Source of the DNA: JBDHUW01 sp964642385
Lineage (GTDB): Bacteria > Patescibacteriota > Gracilibacteria > Absconditabacterales > Absconditicoccaceae
Direction of reading: 5' to 3'
DNA: 56,928 nucleotides
Assembly: GCA_964642385.1 (NCBI GenBank)
Contig: CAZXON010000007.1
Coordinates: 1-56,928 of the forward strand
The translations under genes and the position numbers were made by a program. Below the pieces are notes generated by a model. The model made no database searches and was not told the origin of the DNA. It saw only the letters and a list, made by a program, of their open reading frames with translations. This document shows, piece by piece, positions 46,550-54,216 of this stretch (position 1 is its first letter; each line of letters begins with the position of its first letter).

Positions 46550-48460
46550 TTATCCAGTTGACTTGTTTCTTTCTATCTCTGCCCTCGCCGCTTCGGATAC
46601 TCGTATATCTTCGACTAAAGCTTTGATTTTTTTATTACGTTCATCAGACCCGACTTTCGTGAAGTTATTCATGTAATTGATTGTTTCCTCTTCAATTATT
46701 TCTTCAAAGGAAATATTATTCAATGATTTATCAATCAATTGTTGAATTAACTCTACTTTTTCGTTATAAGTTTTCGCTACAAATGCATTGGTATTTTCCA
46801 ACCATTCATCTGGGAATTCGAAATCCAACAAACGTAATACAATTGATGAATGGATATTTCTGAGATCTCGTCCAGCAAAATTTTTGTAGCGTTTTTGAAA
46901 ACGCTCTGTCATTTGGCCAATGAAATCATAACCAGAATGTTTATACGTTTTGATATCATTGTAAATGATTCTCAACTCATCATCAGTTATGAGCTTGTCC
47001 ATTCGCGCTTGAAAAGCCGCCATGTCGTTTTTCTTTTCTTCTTTATCTTTTTGACGAGACATCAAAGCATAAGTAGAAGGCTCTTTCAATGTTACTTTTG
47101 AACCAAAATTCCTCATTTTTTGAAACCAGAGGTAAGTCTGATCCATAAAATCTTCAGCGCCTTGAGGACCTTTGACTTCTTCAGTAGTTCCCATGCGAGA
47201 AATAACTGCTGGATCAATAATCCCTATTTTATTGGTTAATCCCAATAAAATTGCGCGCCCTTTATTTTTATTCTGAAGACCTTCAGTCTCGGTCAAGACA
47301 ACAGAGATAACACCATTTGTCCCTTCGGAAGAATCTCTTCCGCCTCTGGAAACAAGCATGTTTTCACAGTCATCCATTCCCCCCAAAGTTATTTTGGTGG
47401 TGTCGTTAAAATTTTTAAACCATTCTTTTGCTTTTTTAGCAGATGCCCCCTGATAGGAGTCGACAATATCTTTGGGGAAGTCAAGAATCTGATATGGTAT
47501 TTTGTGCTTCTCCGCATACATCCGCAACAATGTTGCTAATGCACGATAAAACATTGTTTTCCCTGTGCCGGGCTCACCAAATAAAAAGACAACAGTACTG
47601 AAACCACCACCAAATTCAAAAAACGGATTTTTTTCTTCCTTGAAATCGTAGGCAATTAAAAAGGTAACAAGCCTTTTCAATACGCGTTTTAGTCGCGCAT
47701 TTCCTACAATATCATCAAGTGATTGATCATCGAACGCCGCTCTGTATTTCTGCGGCTCTTCAATCTCCCAGCCATTGAGGCTAAAATCATTGAGTTGATA
47801 GATTCTCTTCTCAAAATAGATATTGTCTGATTCCAACAAATCTTTTTTTTGTGCAATTTTATACTGAATGTCACCAAAGAATTGCTTTAAAAAAGCCACC
47901 ATTTCTTCATCGGTTGTAATAAACCGATCTTTATTTAAGTTTTCACATAAACTATATAAGATATAATCCGATCCCTTCATAAAAGAGTCAATTTTTATCT
48001 CATCAAGCTTATCCCATTCTTTTATAAAATCTTCTGTCGCAACCGGTAATTGGTTGATTAGATACAACGTATAAGATACCCATGAAAACAATCCAATAGC
48101 TGTTGCTGACATTCTTTTGTCATCATATTTTGGATCTTTCATAGCAATCCCCATATCAAAGATATTTAGATCCTTTTTTATCACATCATTCATGTACAGT
48201 CCCATTGTCAAACCCTCTTGTAAAGCGAATGTGCCCAATGATACTCGCAACGGAGACATAACCGTATTCGGATATAAATTTGATTGAATTTTTATTATTG
48301 CATCTATAATACTGAAGTCCACGCCCATATCTTCTGCTGACAATTGGGTCATTGTCAATGGCTTTTCTATAGTCCCTTTGCGCAATTTTGCAACAGCAGT
48401 AATACGATATTTGTTTAATTCCTGAGAAGGTATCGGAACTGTATTTTTTGTTTGTGTCAT
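46550..48460 (-). CDS. AAA+ ATPase with unknown N-terminal region (636 aa)
   Basis: TGA-free, stop TAA. The AAA+ core lies at residues ~245-450: Walker A GEPGTGKT (295-302), Walker B-like GMDDCENM (361-368, with Asp-Asp in place of Asp-Glu), a GTNGVISVVLTETEG stretch typical of AAA proteins, sensor-1 Asn410 (LLGLTN) and the arginine finger in DPAVISRM (Arg422). The first ~240 residues match no domain I know; the C-terminus is helical. No signal or membrane segment. Walker-B Asp for Glu could slow hydrolysis. 25 nt after the 343-aa gene, hence one transcript. Likely a remodelling motor acting on the neighbouring coiled-coil or membrane proteins. Confidence 0.88.
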   Translation of the reverse strand: MTQTKNTVPIPSQELNKYRITAVAKLRKGTIEKPLTMTQLSAEDMGVDFSIIDAIIKIQSNLYPNTVMSPLRVSLGTFALQEGLTMGLYMNDVIKKDLNIFDMGIAMKDPKYDDKRMSATAIGLFSWVSYTLYLINQLPVATEDFIKEWDKLDEIKIDSFMKGSDYILYSLCENLNKDRFITTDEEMVAFLKQFFGDIQYKIAQKKDLLESDNIYFEKRIYQLNDFSLNGWEIEEPQKYRAAFDDQSLDDIVGNARLKRVLKRLVTFLIAYDFKEEKNPFFEFGGGFSTVVFLFGEPGTGKTMFYRALATLLRMYAEKHKIPYQILDFPKDIVDSYQGASAKKAKEWFKNFNDTTKITLGGMDDCENMLVSRGGRDSSEGTNGVISVVLTETEGLQNKNKGRAILLGLTNKIGIIDPAVISRMGTTEEVKGPQGAEDFMDQTYLWFQKMRNFGSKVTLKEPSTYALMSRQKDKEEKKNDMAAFQARMDKLITDDELRIIYNDIKTYKHSGYDFIGQMTERFQKRYKNFAGRDLRNIHSSIVLRLLDFEFPDEWLENTNAFVAKTYNEKVELIQQLIDKSLNNISFEEIIEEETINYMNNFTKVGSDERNKKIKALVEDIRVSEAARAEIERNKSTG

Positions 48461-48485
48461 AATAAATATATATTATTTGGTTAAT

Positions 48486-49517
48486 TTAATGAATTTTAAT
48501 GAATTTTAATTTTTTCTTTGTGGTGTTATAATATTCTTGGTAACGCATAAAATCACCACAAAAAAACAGTTTTTGTTCTTCTGACTCTCCATAGAAAGCG
48601 TCAGCTATTGGGTCAGCATATTTTTGCAAATTTTCCTTATCAGATTTGATAAGATCTTTATCCATAGAGATTGATGTAAATCCATTTGAAACTAGCTCTC
48701 CCGAGCAAATAATAATAGTATCTGTCTCTTGTAATTCTGGGAAAATAGTTTCTTTTGGCTTCATTAATAGTAGATTCGCCACCTCTGTAGGGAAATAATT
48801 AGTGATAGCAAAATAATACATTCTTTCCGGAACTATAGATGTATCACGATCAACACGATACATTAATTGATGGATACTTATCATATCTTTCATTGAACGA
48901 AACTGTTCAGTAATATATCCAATAGCTTCGCTATCCAAAGAAGATGGAGAGGTCCCGCAAAGGAAAAAAACTGTCGGTCTAGAACCACGAATTTGCATGG
49001 TTATACTCCAAGAAATAATAACATCATATTGATTATCATTGTTTCTTTTTTGCTTTACATTAACTATAAATTCATCATTATTGAAACTCTTATTTTGGAA
49101 TAAAAGTTTTTTAAAATGAATTTCAGCCAATTGGCATATGGATTGCTCTGAAGGGATTTGCGGAGTCTTAAACATTGAGTCAACAATATTTTTATACACA
49201 ATTTCCTCATACAGAGAAGGATCAATATCAGATAATTCATTTTTCTGATAAGCAAGAACATCATAGTTGTGTGCAAATGGAAGAAGTGTTTCTTCATGTA
49301 TAGCTCTACTATTTTCATTGTTATGATAATAATATTGTAACAGTTCAAACGCTCTTTCTAAGCTTTGAAACCAATCTATAAGTTGCGTTTCCGCAAATTT
49401 AATAAAATCAGTATCATTGCTTAAAGATATCTCTTGCACAAAATCTTTTGACGATTCTCTCAAAAAACTCATTTTTTTTCGTAATTTTTGAAAGTACGAA
49501 ATTAACTGTGTATTCAT
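48486..49517 (-). CDS. Unknown soluble protein, island gene (343 aa)
   Basis: TGA-free, stop TAA. Helical N-terminus (residues 1-70), then alpha/beta. No signal peptide, membrane helix or catalytic motif recognised. Directly upstream of the AAA+ gene (25 nt), so most likely an ATPase partner. It starts 37 nt after a hairpin terminator that ends the coiled-coil gene. Confidence 0.75.
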   Translation of the reverse strand: MNTQLISYFQKLRKKMSFLRESSKDFVQEISLSNDTDFIKFAETQLIDWFQSLERAFELLQYYYHNNENSRAIHEETLLPFAHNYDVLAYQKNELSDIDPSLYEEIVYKNIVDSMFKTPQIPSEQSICQLAEIHFKKLLFQNKSFNNDEFIVNVKQKRNNDNQYDVIISWSITMQIRGSRPTVFFLCGTSPSSLDSEAIGYITEQFRSMKDMISIHQLMYRVDRDTSIVPERMYYFAITNYFPTEVANLLLMKPKETIFPELQETDTIIICSGELVSNGFTSISMDKDLIKSDKENLQKYADPIADAFYGESEEQKLFFCGDFMRYQEYYNTTKKKLKFIKIH

Positions 49518-49553
49518 AGATTTTCTTTTTTATTGTTATACAATGTTTTTTGA

Positions 49554-49580
49554 AAAGGGGCCCAAAAATTAGGCCCCTTT
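49554..49580 (-). terminator. Strong terminator after the coiled-coil gene
   Basis: AAAGGGGCC (49554-49562) and GGCCCCTTT (49572-49580), T-run on the minus strand. If UGA were Gly, the coiled-coil protein would continue into this stem and stop inside it, which argues that its TGA is a real stop. Confidence 0.9.
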
Positions 49581-49595
49581 GTTTAGAATTTCAAT

Positions 49596-49639
49596 ATTCA
49601 ATAAATATTCAATAAATATTCAATAAATATTCAATAAAT
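49596..49639. repeat. Four perfect tandem 11-bp repeats (ATTCAATAAAT)
   Basis: Exact copies at 49596, 49607, 49618 and 49629, just after the stop of the 455-aa gene and before its terminator. Iteron-like in form, but there are few copies and no replication gene nearby. Confidence 0.9.
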
Positions 49640-49646
49640 AATGTAA

Positions 49647-51014
49647 TCAAATCTGATTGGGGTTAAAACCCCCACCACCACCACCGTTACCGTTGTGATT
49701 TCCGTTACCGTTCCCATTTGGAGATTTAGCATCCAAATCATCTTTGGCTTCCTTGATCTCTTTTTGGTTTTTAGTAAACTCAGTGGATCCCTGTGTTATG
49801 ATTTTTTTAATCAAATCTCCGTGTTCTTTCTGTTCACGGAAGGTGTCCTTTACGACCTGTTGAGCGGCCAACCCCGTCATGATAGCGGTCTTCATCACCG
49901 CTTCGTCCATGAAGTTATTGGTTTTATGCTGATTCGAAAACAGCTCTATCATGTTAGCATTTTTCGCCAATATTATGGCGTTTTCAATACTGCTTTTGAC
50001 GTAAGGGATGCTAGCATCCAAAACGCGGATTGCCAAATCAAGAGTATTCCACTGTGTGGTTAACTGCTTATCCTGCGTCGCATACTCAAGTAGTTGCGTG
50101 CGATGTGTTTCCAGTTCGGCAACAGCTGAGTCGTGCTGACCTGATAGTGCATTAAGTTGCGTTTTCGCAATATCAATAGCACTTTCACTTGCGATGTACT
50201 CCGCAGAGTCTTTCTTAAGCTCATTCAATTCAGCACTCTTTTTTTCAATTTCTGCTTCTTTCTCAGATTTTGCTTTCCAGAGTTCATCGCGCGATTTCGT
50301 GATGGCTGCGATTTTTTCCTTCGTGCGTTTCGTTTCATCTCGAGTGATTTGAATACGGCCACCGGTTGCGGCGCGATCTTCCACTTTTTGTCGTTTAAGA
50401 TTTTCAGCAATTTTGGTTAGTTCATATATAAACGCGGTAGCGTCCATATTTTCAATACGAATCTTCCGCATTTTTTCGGCATTAACACCTGCTTCTGCAA
50501 CTGCAGCTTTTGCACCGGCTTCTTTTGCCTCTGCAATTTTAACCTGCTCAGAAGCTTCCAGGGTCCTTCTTTTAAGCCCTGAAAAAAAGTTGATAATTGC
50601 GTTTTTCAATCCACCACGAGGTCTTTCGAGCAACTCAGCATATTTTGCTTCTGCCGCTTTGAATTGCTGTGATGATTTTTCTAATGCTTTTTGTGCAGCA
50701 ACAATAACTCCCGTTTCGTCGTCGTTAAACTTCGAGAAGTTTTCGACTTTCACGCCCATCTTTTCGAAATATCCGTAGAACTCTTCTACGAGATTTTGAG
50801 CTTGGGTATTAATAATCCCTTTCTCGGAAATCAGCTTACCGAAATCAGCATCTTTGAAGTCGATGCCAAGTTTTCTGAGGTCTTCAAGTTTGGTCTTGTA
50901 CTCATTTAAGAGTTTATCCCGAACTTCAGCAGTTAAACTGCTGTTGTTAATGATTACGTCTGTTTGTGTGGTTGCACCTTGTGCTCCACTACCGTTTTCC
51001 TGTCCTAAAATCAT
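49647..51014 (-). CDS. Long coiled-coil protein with Gly/Asn-rich tail, island gene (455 aa)
   Basis: TGA-free, and ends with TGA (49647-49649); read as Gly it would gain 26 residues and stop within the terminator stem. Residues ~110-350 form long heptad-rich helices rich in Lys, Glu and Ala (for example AEIEKKSAELNELKKDSAEY). The tail is low-complexity (NGNGNGNHNGNGGGGGG, then FNPNQI). No signal peptide or membrane helix, so cytoplasmic; a weak resemblance to TelA-type helical proteins was not strong enough to assign. First gene behind a consensus promoter and well placed as filament or scaffold for the ATPase. Confidence 0.8.
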   Translation of the reverse strand: MILGQENGSGAQGATTQTDVIINNSSLTAEVRDKLLNEYKTKLEDLRKLGIDFKDADFGKLISEKGIINTQAQNLVEEFYGYFEKMGVKVENFSKFNDDETGVIVAAQKALEKSSQQFKAAEAKYAELLERPRGGLKNAIINFFSGLKRRTLEASEQVKIAEAKEAGAKAAVAEAGVNAEKMRKIRIENMDATAFIYELTKIAENLKRQKVEDRAATGGRIQITRDETKRTKEKIAAITKSRDELWKAKSEKEAEIEKKSAELNELKKDSAEYIASESAIDIAKTQLNALSGQHDSAVAELETHRTQLLEYATQDKQLTTQWNTLDLAIRVLDASIPYVKSSIENAIILAKNANMIELFSNQHKTNNFMDEAVMKTAIMTGLAAQQVVKDTFREQKEHGDLIKKIITQGSTEFTKNQKEIKEAKDDLDAKSPNGNGNGNHNGNGGGGGGFNPNQI

Positions 51015-51016
51015 GA

Positions 51017-51085
51017 TTTTTTTTGTTTTTGTTTGTTAATAAAATTTGAATTATTTGAATTAATATCTTTTTTAAATGTTAATGA
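51017..51085 (-). promoter_or_regulatory. Repeated 5' leader (second copy 53338-53406; part at 44603-44655)
   Basis: The leaders before the 455-aa and 230-aa genes share AGATCATTAACATTTAAAAA, then GATATTAATTCAAAT and an A/C-rich end (AACAAACAAAAACAAAAAAA). The leader of the 576-aa gene shares AGATCATTAA and the A-rich end. There is no Shine-Dalgarno sequence; the A/C-rich stretch may act as an unstructured ribosome landing site. Confidence 0.75.
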
Positions 51086-51142
51086 TCTATTGTATGAGTA
51101 CATGTAAATAATGTTTATTCACATATATAGCACAACGGATAT

Positions 51143-51170
51143 ATTATAACAATGCTTGAATAAATGTCAA
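51143..51170 (-). promoter_or_regulatory. Consensus sigma70 promoter of the coiled-coil/AAA+ operon
   Basis: Minus strand TTGACA (51165-51170), 16 nt, TATAAT (51143-51148). Confidence 0.85.
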
Positions 51171-51187
51171 TAGAAAATAACAAAAAA

Positions 51188-51210
51188 ATCGTAGATATAA
51201 AACCTACGAT
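51188..51210 (-). terminator. Terminator of the 453-aa gene
   Basis: ATCGTAG (51188-51194) and CTACGAT (51204-51210), followed by T's on the minus strand; 33 nt after the stop. Confidence 0.85.
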
Positions 51211-51243
51211 TTTAATTTATATATCATTGCATATTTGATTGTT

Positions 51244-52605
51244 TTATGGGATTAGTCCTGTATACAGGACTACGACATTATTCTCTGCAATATAAAATAT
51301 AGGAATAACATCTTCTTCATTTGGCTGTTTTTCATTTTCATTTATATTTTCTATAAACTCAAATGAACTCGCGGCCATCAGGACGTTGCATTTTTTGCGA
51401 ACTATGCAAAGGGCTATTAGATCCCTATCCAGTTCGTCCAGATTTCGAATTTCAATTGTAGTGGTATGAGCGCCCATAGCACTGTTCCTACGAAAAAATG
51501 CAAGCATTCGTAAGGACATTGGGGTGTGATTGGAAGAGTTGTTTTGCTTTGATCGCGCTTGTGCAATATCTTCCAAATTATGTATTACGACAATCATCAG
51601 ACAAATAACAAGGATAATCACTAAAATATACAATAGCACCATAGAAGTTTTATAAACTACACGAGCCCAATCATAAAAATTAGGATCTTCCAAATGAACA
51701 ACTGATGGTTCCGATGGTAGAGGAATCGATCTTTTTTGCAATGAATCAATCTTCTGCTGTTGTATTTGCAACAATTGTCCCAGTGTCTTCTTTGATTCTT
51801 GAAGATAAGATTTTCTCTCTTCATAAGCCGTAGCTTTTATCGACTTTATTTCCTTTTCGCTTTCTAATAATATAGTTACTGCGCTGTCTTGCTCTACTTT
51901 TGATTGCAAATGACGAGACACTAGACTAGCAAGCTTCTTTTTATAAATTTTATTAAGACTATCAATTTTCCCGTACTCCACTTTTTGTTGAAGGGAGACA
52001 ATACTATCATCCACATATGTATAAATCTTATTAAGACTATCTATTTTATATGATGCAGACGAAATCTGGTTATTGATAGAATCATTGTAATTTATTGCAT
52101 TTTTCCAGTGGAAATATTTTGCGATATCTATATCCAATGGGCCAGCTGGTTTGGGATTGTTTTTCCAGTTTCCTGAAAGCAACAATTGTTGCGCCACTTT
52201 CAGTTGTTCATTCTTTTTCGTATTTTTTTCTTTTTGAGAATGAGCCCAAATTGAGAAAAAACCGAAAAACAATATTAAACCAAAGCACACACCCATTGTG
52301 GATTTCATCGAAGAATCTATATTTTCATATATACTTTTCAAAACAACCCACATGCTTTTCCTTTTGCTCATCATCTGAGCGAATTCTTCTGTAACACCGA
52401 CTTTCGCGGTTGTCGTCTTTTCTCCAAGCTGTATATCCACATGCTGGAAATTGAAAAGCCCAAAATCTTTCTGTAGATCAGGGAGTTTCTCCGTCGGCAT
52501 GCAAAATACTTTCTCTGCAGCTATGCCAATTTCCTCCGAGAAGTGTTCTGGAAGATCTGCTTCGCCATAGGCTGTTCTTAATTGTTTTTTTGATAGTTTT
52601 TTCAT
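51244..52605 (-). CDS. Two-helix membrane protein with long coiled coil, island gene (453 aa)
   Basis: TGA-free, stop TAA. Cytoplasmic N-terminus (~100 residues), a membrane helix near 104-122 (MGVCFGLILFFGFFSIWAHS), a helical/coiled-coil region at ~170-300 (IDSLNKIY occurs twice; LQESKKTLGQLLQIQQQKID), a second membrane helix near 320-345 (VLLYILVIILVICLMIVVIH), and a C-terminal alpha/beta domain. The hairpin-like topology puts the coiled coil on the outer face and both ends inside. 39 nt after the 230-aa gene; shares its promoter. Confidence 0.78.
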   Translation of the reverse strand: MKKLSKKQLRTAYGEADLPEHFSEEIGIAAEKVFCMPTEKLPDLQKDFGLFNFQHVDIQLGEKTTTAKVGVTEEFAQMMSKRKSMWVVLKSIYENIDSSMKSTMGVCFGLILFFGFFSIWAHSQKEKNTKKNEQLKVAQQLLLSGNWKNNPKPAGPLDIDIAKYFHWKNAINYNDSINNQISSASYKIDSLNKIYTYVDDSIVSLQQKVEYGKIDSLNKIYKKKLASLVSRHLQSKVEQDSAVTILLESEKEIKSIKATAYEERKSYLQESKKTLGQLLQIQQQKIDSLQKRSIPLPSEPSVVHLEDPNFYDWARVVYKTSMVLLYILVIILVICLMIVVIHNLEDIAQARSKQNNSSNHTPMSLRMLAFFRRNSAMGAHTTTIEIRNLDELDRDLIALCIVRKKCNVLMAASSFEFIENINENEKQPNEEDVIPIFYIAENNVVVLYTGLIP

Positions 52606-52644
52606 TTGTTTGTTTCTTTTTGTTTAATGTTTTTAATGTTTTAG

Positions 52645-53337
52645 TTACGGATGTACTTTTAGACTATCAAAGCCTTTTTCTAATTCCTGTAGACGTTTAC
52701 GAAGAATAGCTTCTTTGATAATACCATCAGATATACCATCAGATACAGTATCATCAATAGCAGATACAGTATCATTTGATAATTTTACAACGATTGGTAC
52801 AGCATGGTCTTGATACAATTTCTCCGTATATTTCGTAATTTTTTCCAATGGAGTTTTTGTAGAAATATCTATAAATATTCCGACGCACACCCTTGCTGAT
52901 AAACTATTAGGATTATATATGTAGAATACATACACGTATGGATATAAAGCAGGCGGTAGTTTTTTTATATAATTTAATTGATCGCCAGCTATCCATAATG
53001 TTTGATTTTGTACTACATACTCTGTTTTACCAATGTCTTGATCACTTTCGCTGCCTGTCATCATATCAAACTCATATGATTTTTGCAAAGACAGATCGTC
53101 AATAACTAGTTTCAGTGTGTCATAATCCAATTGGCTTTCTGAAAAAAGCCTGCCAATATAAACATCACTTTCCGGTTCTGAATTAATTGGGAATTTGGGG
53201 ATAGATGATGTATCCGAGAAACAACACGAGAAAAAAGTCATCATCATGATAGAAGATGACAACAAGAATAAATTTTTTTTTGATTTTGAGTTAGCCTGTT
53301 TATCTACAGGTTGCTCACTTTGATTTGTCGTTTTCAT
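52645..53337 (-). CDS. Putative lipoprotein or membrane-anchored protein, island gene (230 aa)
   Basis: TGA-free, stop TAA. ATG at 53337 was chosen over the upstream ATG at 53409 because the conserved A/C-rich leader ends exactly there. The first 23 residues repeat those of the 576-aa protein (MKTTNQSEQPVDKQANSKSK, KN). A hydrophobic stretch (LFLLSSSIMMMTFFSCC) could be a lipobox, though the residues before Cys are unusual. The mature part has no recognised motif. Confidence 0.72.
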   Translation of the reverse strand: MKTTNQSEQPVDKQANSKSKKNLFLLSSSIMMMTFFSCCFSDTSSIPKFPINSEPESDVYIGRLFSESQLDYDTLKLVIDDLSLQKSYEFDMMTGSESDQDIGKTEYVVQNQTLWIAGDQLNYIKKLPPALYPYVYVFYIYNPNSLSARVCVGIFIDISTKTPLEKITKYTEKLYQDHAVPIVVKLSNDTVSAIDDTVSDGISDGIIKEAILRKRLQELEKGFDSLKVHP

Positions 53338-53414
53338 GATTTTTTTGTTTTTGTTTGTTAATAAAATTTGAATTAATATCTTTTCTTTTTTAAATGTTAA
53401 TGATCTCAATCTGA

Positions 53415-53442
53415 ATTATATATATATTTAACATACAGTCAA
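53415..53442 (-). promoter_or_regulatory. Sigma70-type promoter of the 230-aa/453-aa operon
   Basis: Minus strand TTGACT (53437-53442), 16 nt, TATAAT (53415-53420). Confidence 0.75.
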
Positions 53443-53560
53443 CAGCAATTTTATTAAAATGGCATAATGTATTTTATGCGAATTTTAACCCACGAACGAT
53501 ATTCTTTTAAGTATTCCACCAAATGAGAGAGCTCTCATCTTCTATAATATAAACAAAAAA

Positions 53561-53583
53561 CTCGCCGACAAAATGCCGACGAG
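53561..53583 (-). terminator. Terminator of the 153-aa gene
   Basis: CTCGCCGAC and GCCGACGAG form a nine-pair stem with two G-U pairs in the minus-strand RNA, followed by a T-run. It begins 25 nt after the TGA stop of the gene. Confidence 0.8.
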
Positions 53584-53608
53584 CTCATTCAAAAATCAAT
53601 AATTTTTT

Positions 53609-54070
53609 TCATTTTGGCGTTTCGGCTTCATCCGGAGATATGATCCCCAGATATTCTTCTGTCGCCTTAATTTTCTCGGCCGAGAATGTCATGGTTAAGT
53701 ACATAATATACATTCCCGCGCCAGCCAATACTAAGGTCGCCAATAACCATGCAAATCCTGACGTAATCAAGACTACAAAAAAGAATATACCAGCGATCAC
53801 CAATCGAAATATTGTCCATATCACGAAGAATCGTGCTCTTTTGTTTTCTGTGTCCGGCAGTGCACCTATATATTTATTCACCTTCGCAATTTTTTCCTGC
53901 GAGGGAATAAACATGAAATAAATCGCCACCAAGACCGCAAGGACAAAAATCACAAGACCCAATACTGCCGGGAAAGGCATTGTAAAGAGCAATAGCAACA
54001 AAAGCAGACCACTAAGTACCGTACTCATTCTAGCCGAAATGAGATACAGTTTTACATTTTTTAAATTCAT
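53609..54070 (-). CDS. Four-helix membrane protein, island gene (153 aa)
   Basis: Start at ATG 54070, where the A-rich leader ends (an upstream in-frame ATG at 54121 lies in the promoter). TGA-free and terminated by TGA; as Gly it would add 34 residues and run through the terminator. Two helical hairpins (LSGLLLLLLLFTMPFPAVLG; FFFVVLITSGFAWLLATLVL), each followed by a charged segment with similar ends (SQEKIAKVNKYIGALPDTEN; SAEKIKATEEYLGIISPDEA), i.e. an internal duplication. Function unknown. Confidence 0.78.
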   Translation of the reverse strand: MNLKNVKLYLISARMSTVLSGLLLLLLLFTMPFPAVLGLVIFVLAVLVAIYFMFIPSQEKIAKVNKYIGALPDTENKRARFFVIWTIFRLVIAGIFFFVVLITSGFAWLLATLVLAGAGMYIMYLTMTFSAEKIKATEEYLGIISPDEAETPK

Positions 54071-54124
54071 AATTTTTTTGTTTTTTGTTTGTAATATTTG
54101 AAAATCTTTTATATCTTGCATGAC

Positions 54125-54152
54125 ATATTATGTTTTTTTAAATAAATGTCAA
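54125..54152 (-). promoter_or_regulatory. Sigma70-type promoter of the 153-aa gene
   Basis: Minus strand TTGACA (54147-54152), 16 nt, TAATAT (54125-54130). It marks the high-coordinate edge of the TGA-free block. Confidence 0.7.
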
Positions 54153-54216
54153 TACTTTGTTGTGAAAAAATATTTAAAGGTAATAATTGAACTTATAATA
54201 GATATATGCTACATTT

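Noticed and set aside
49647..51014. Assignment of the coiled-coil protein as TelA (tellurite resistance)
   Set aside because: Only a loose helical resemblance near residues 320-370; no convincing family motif.
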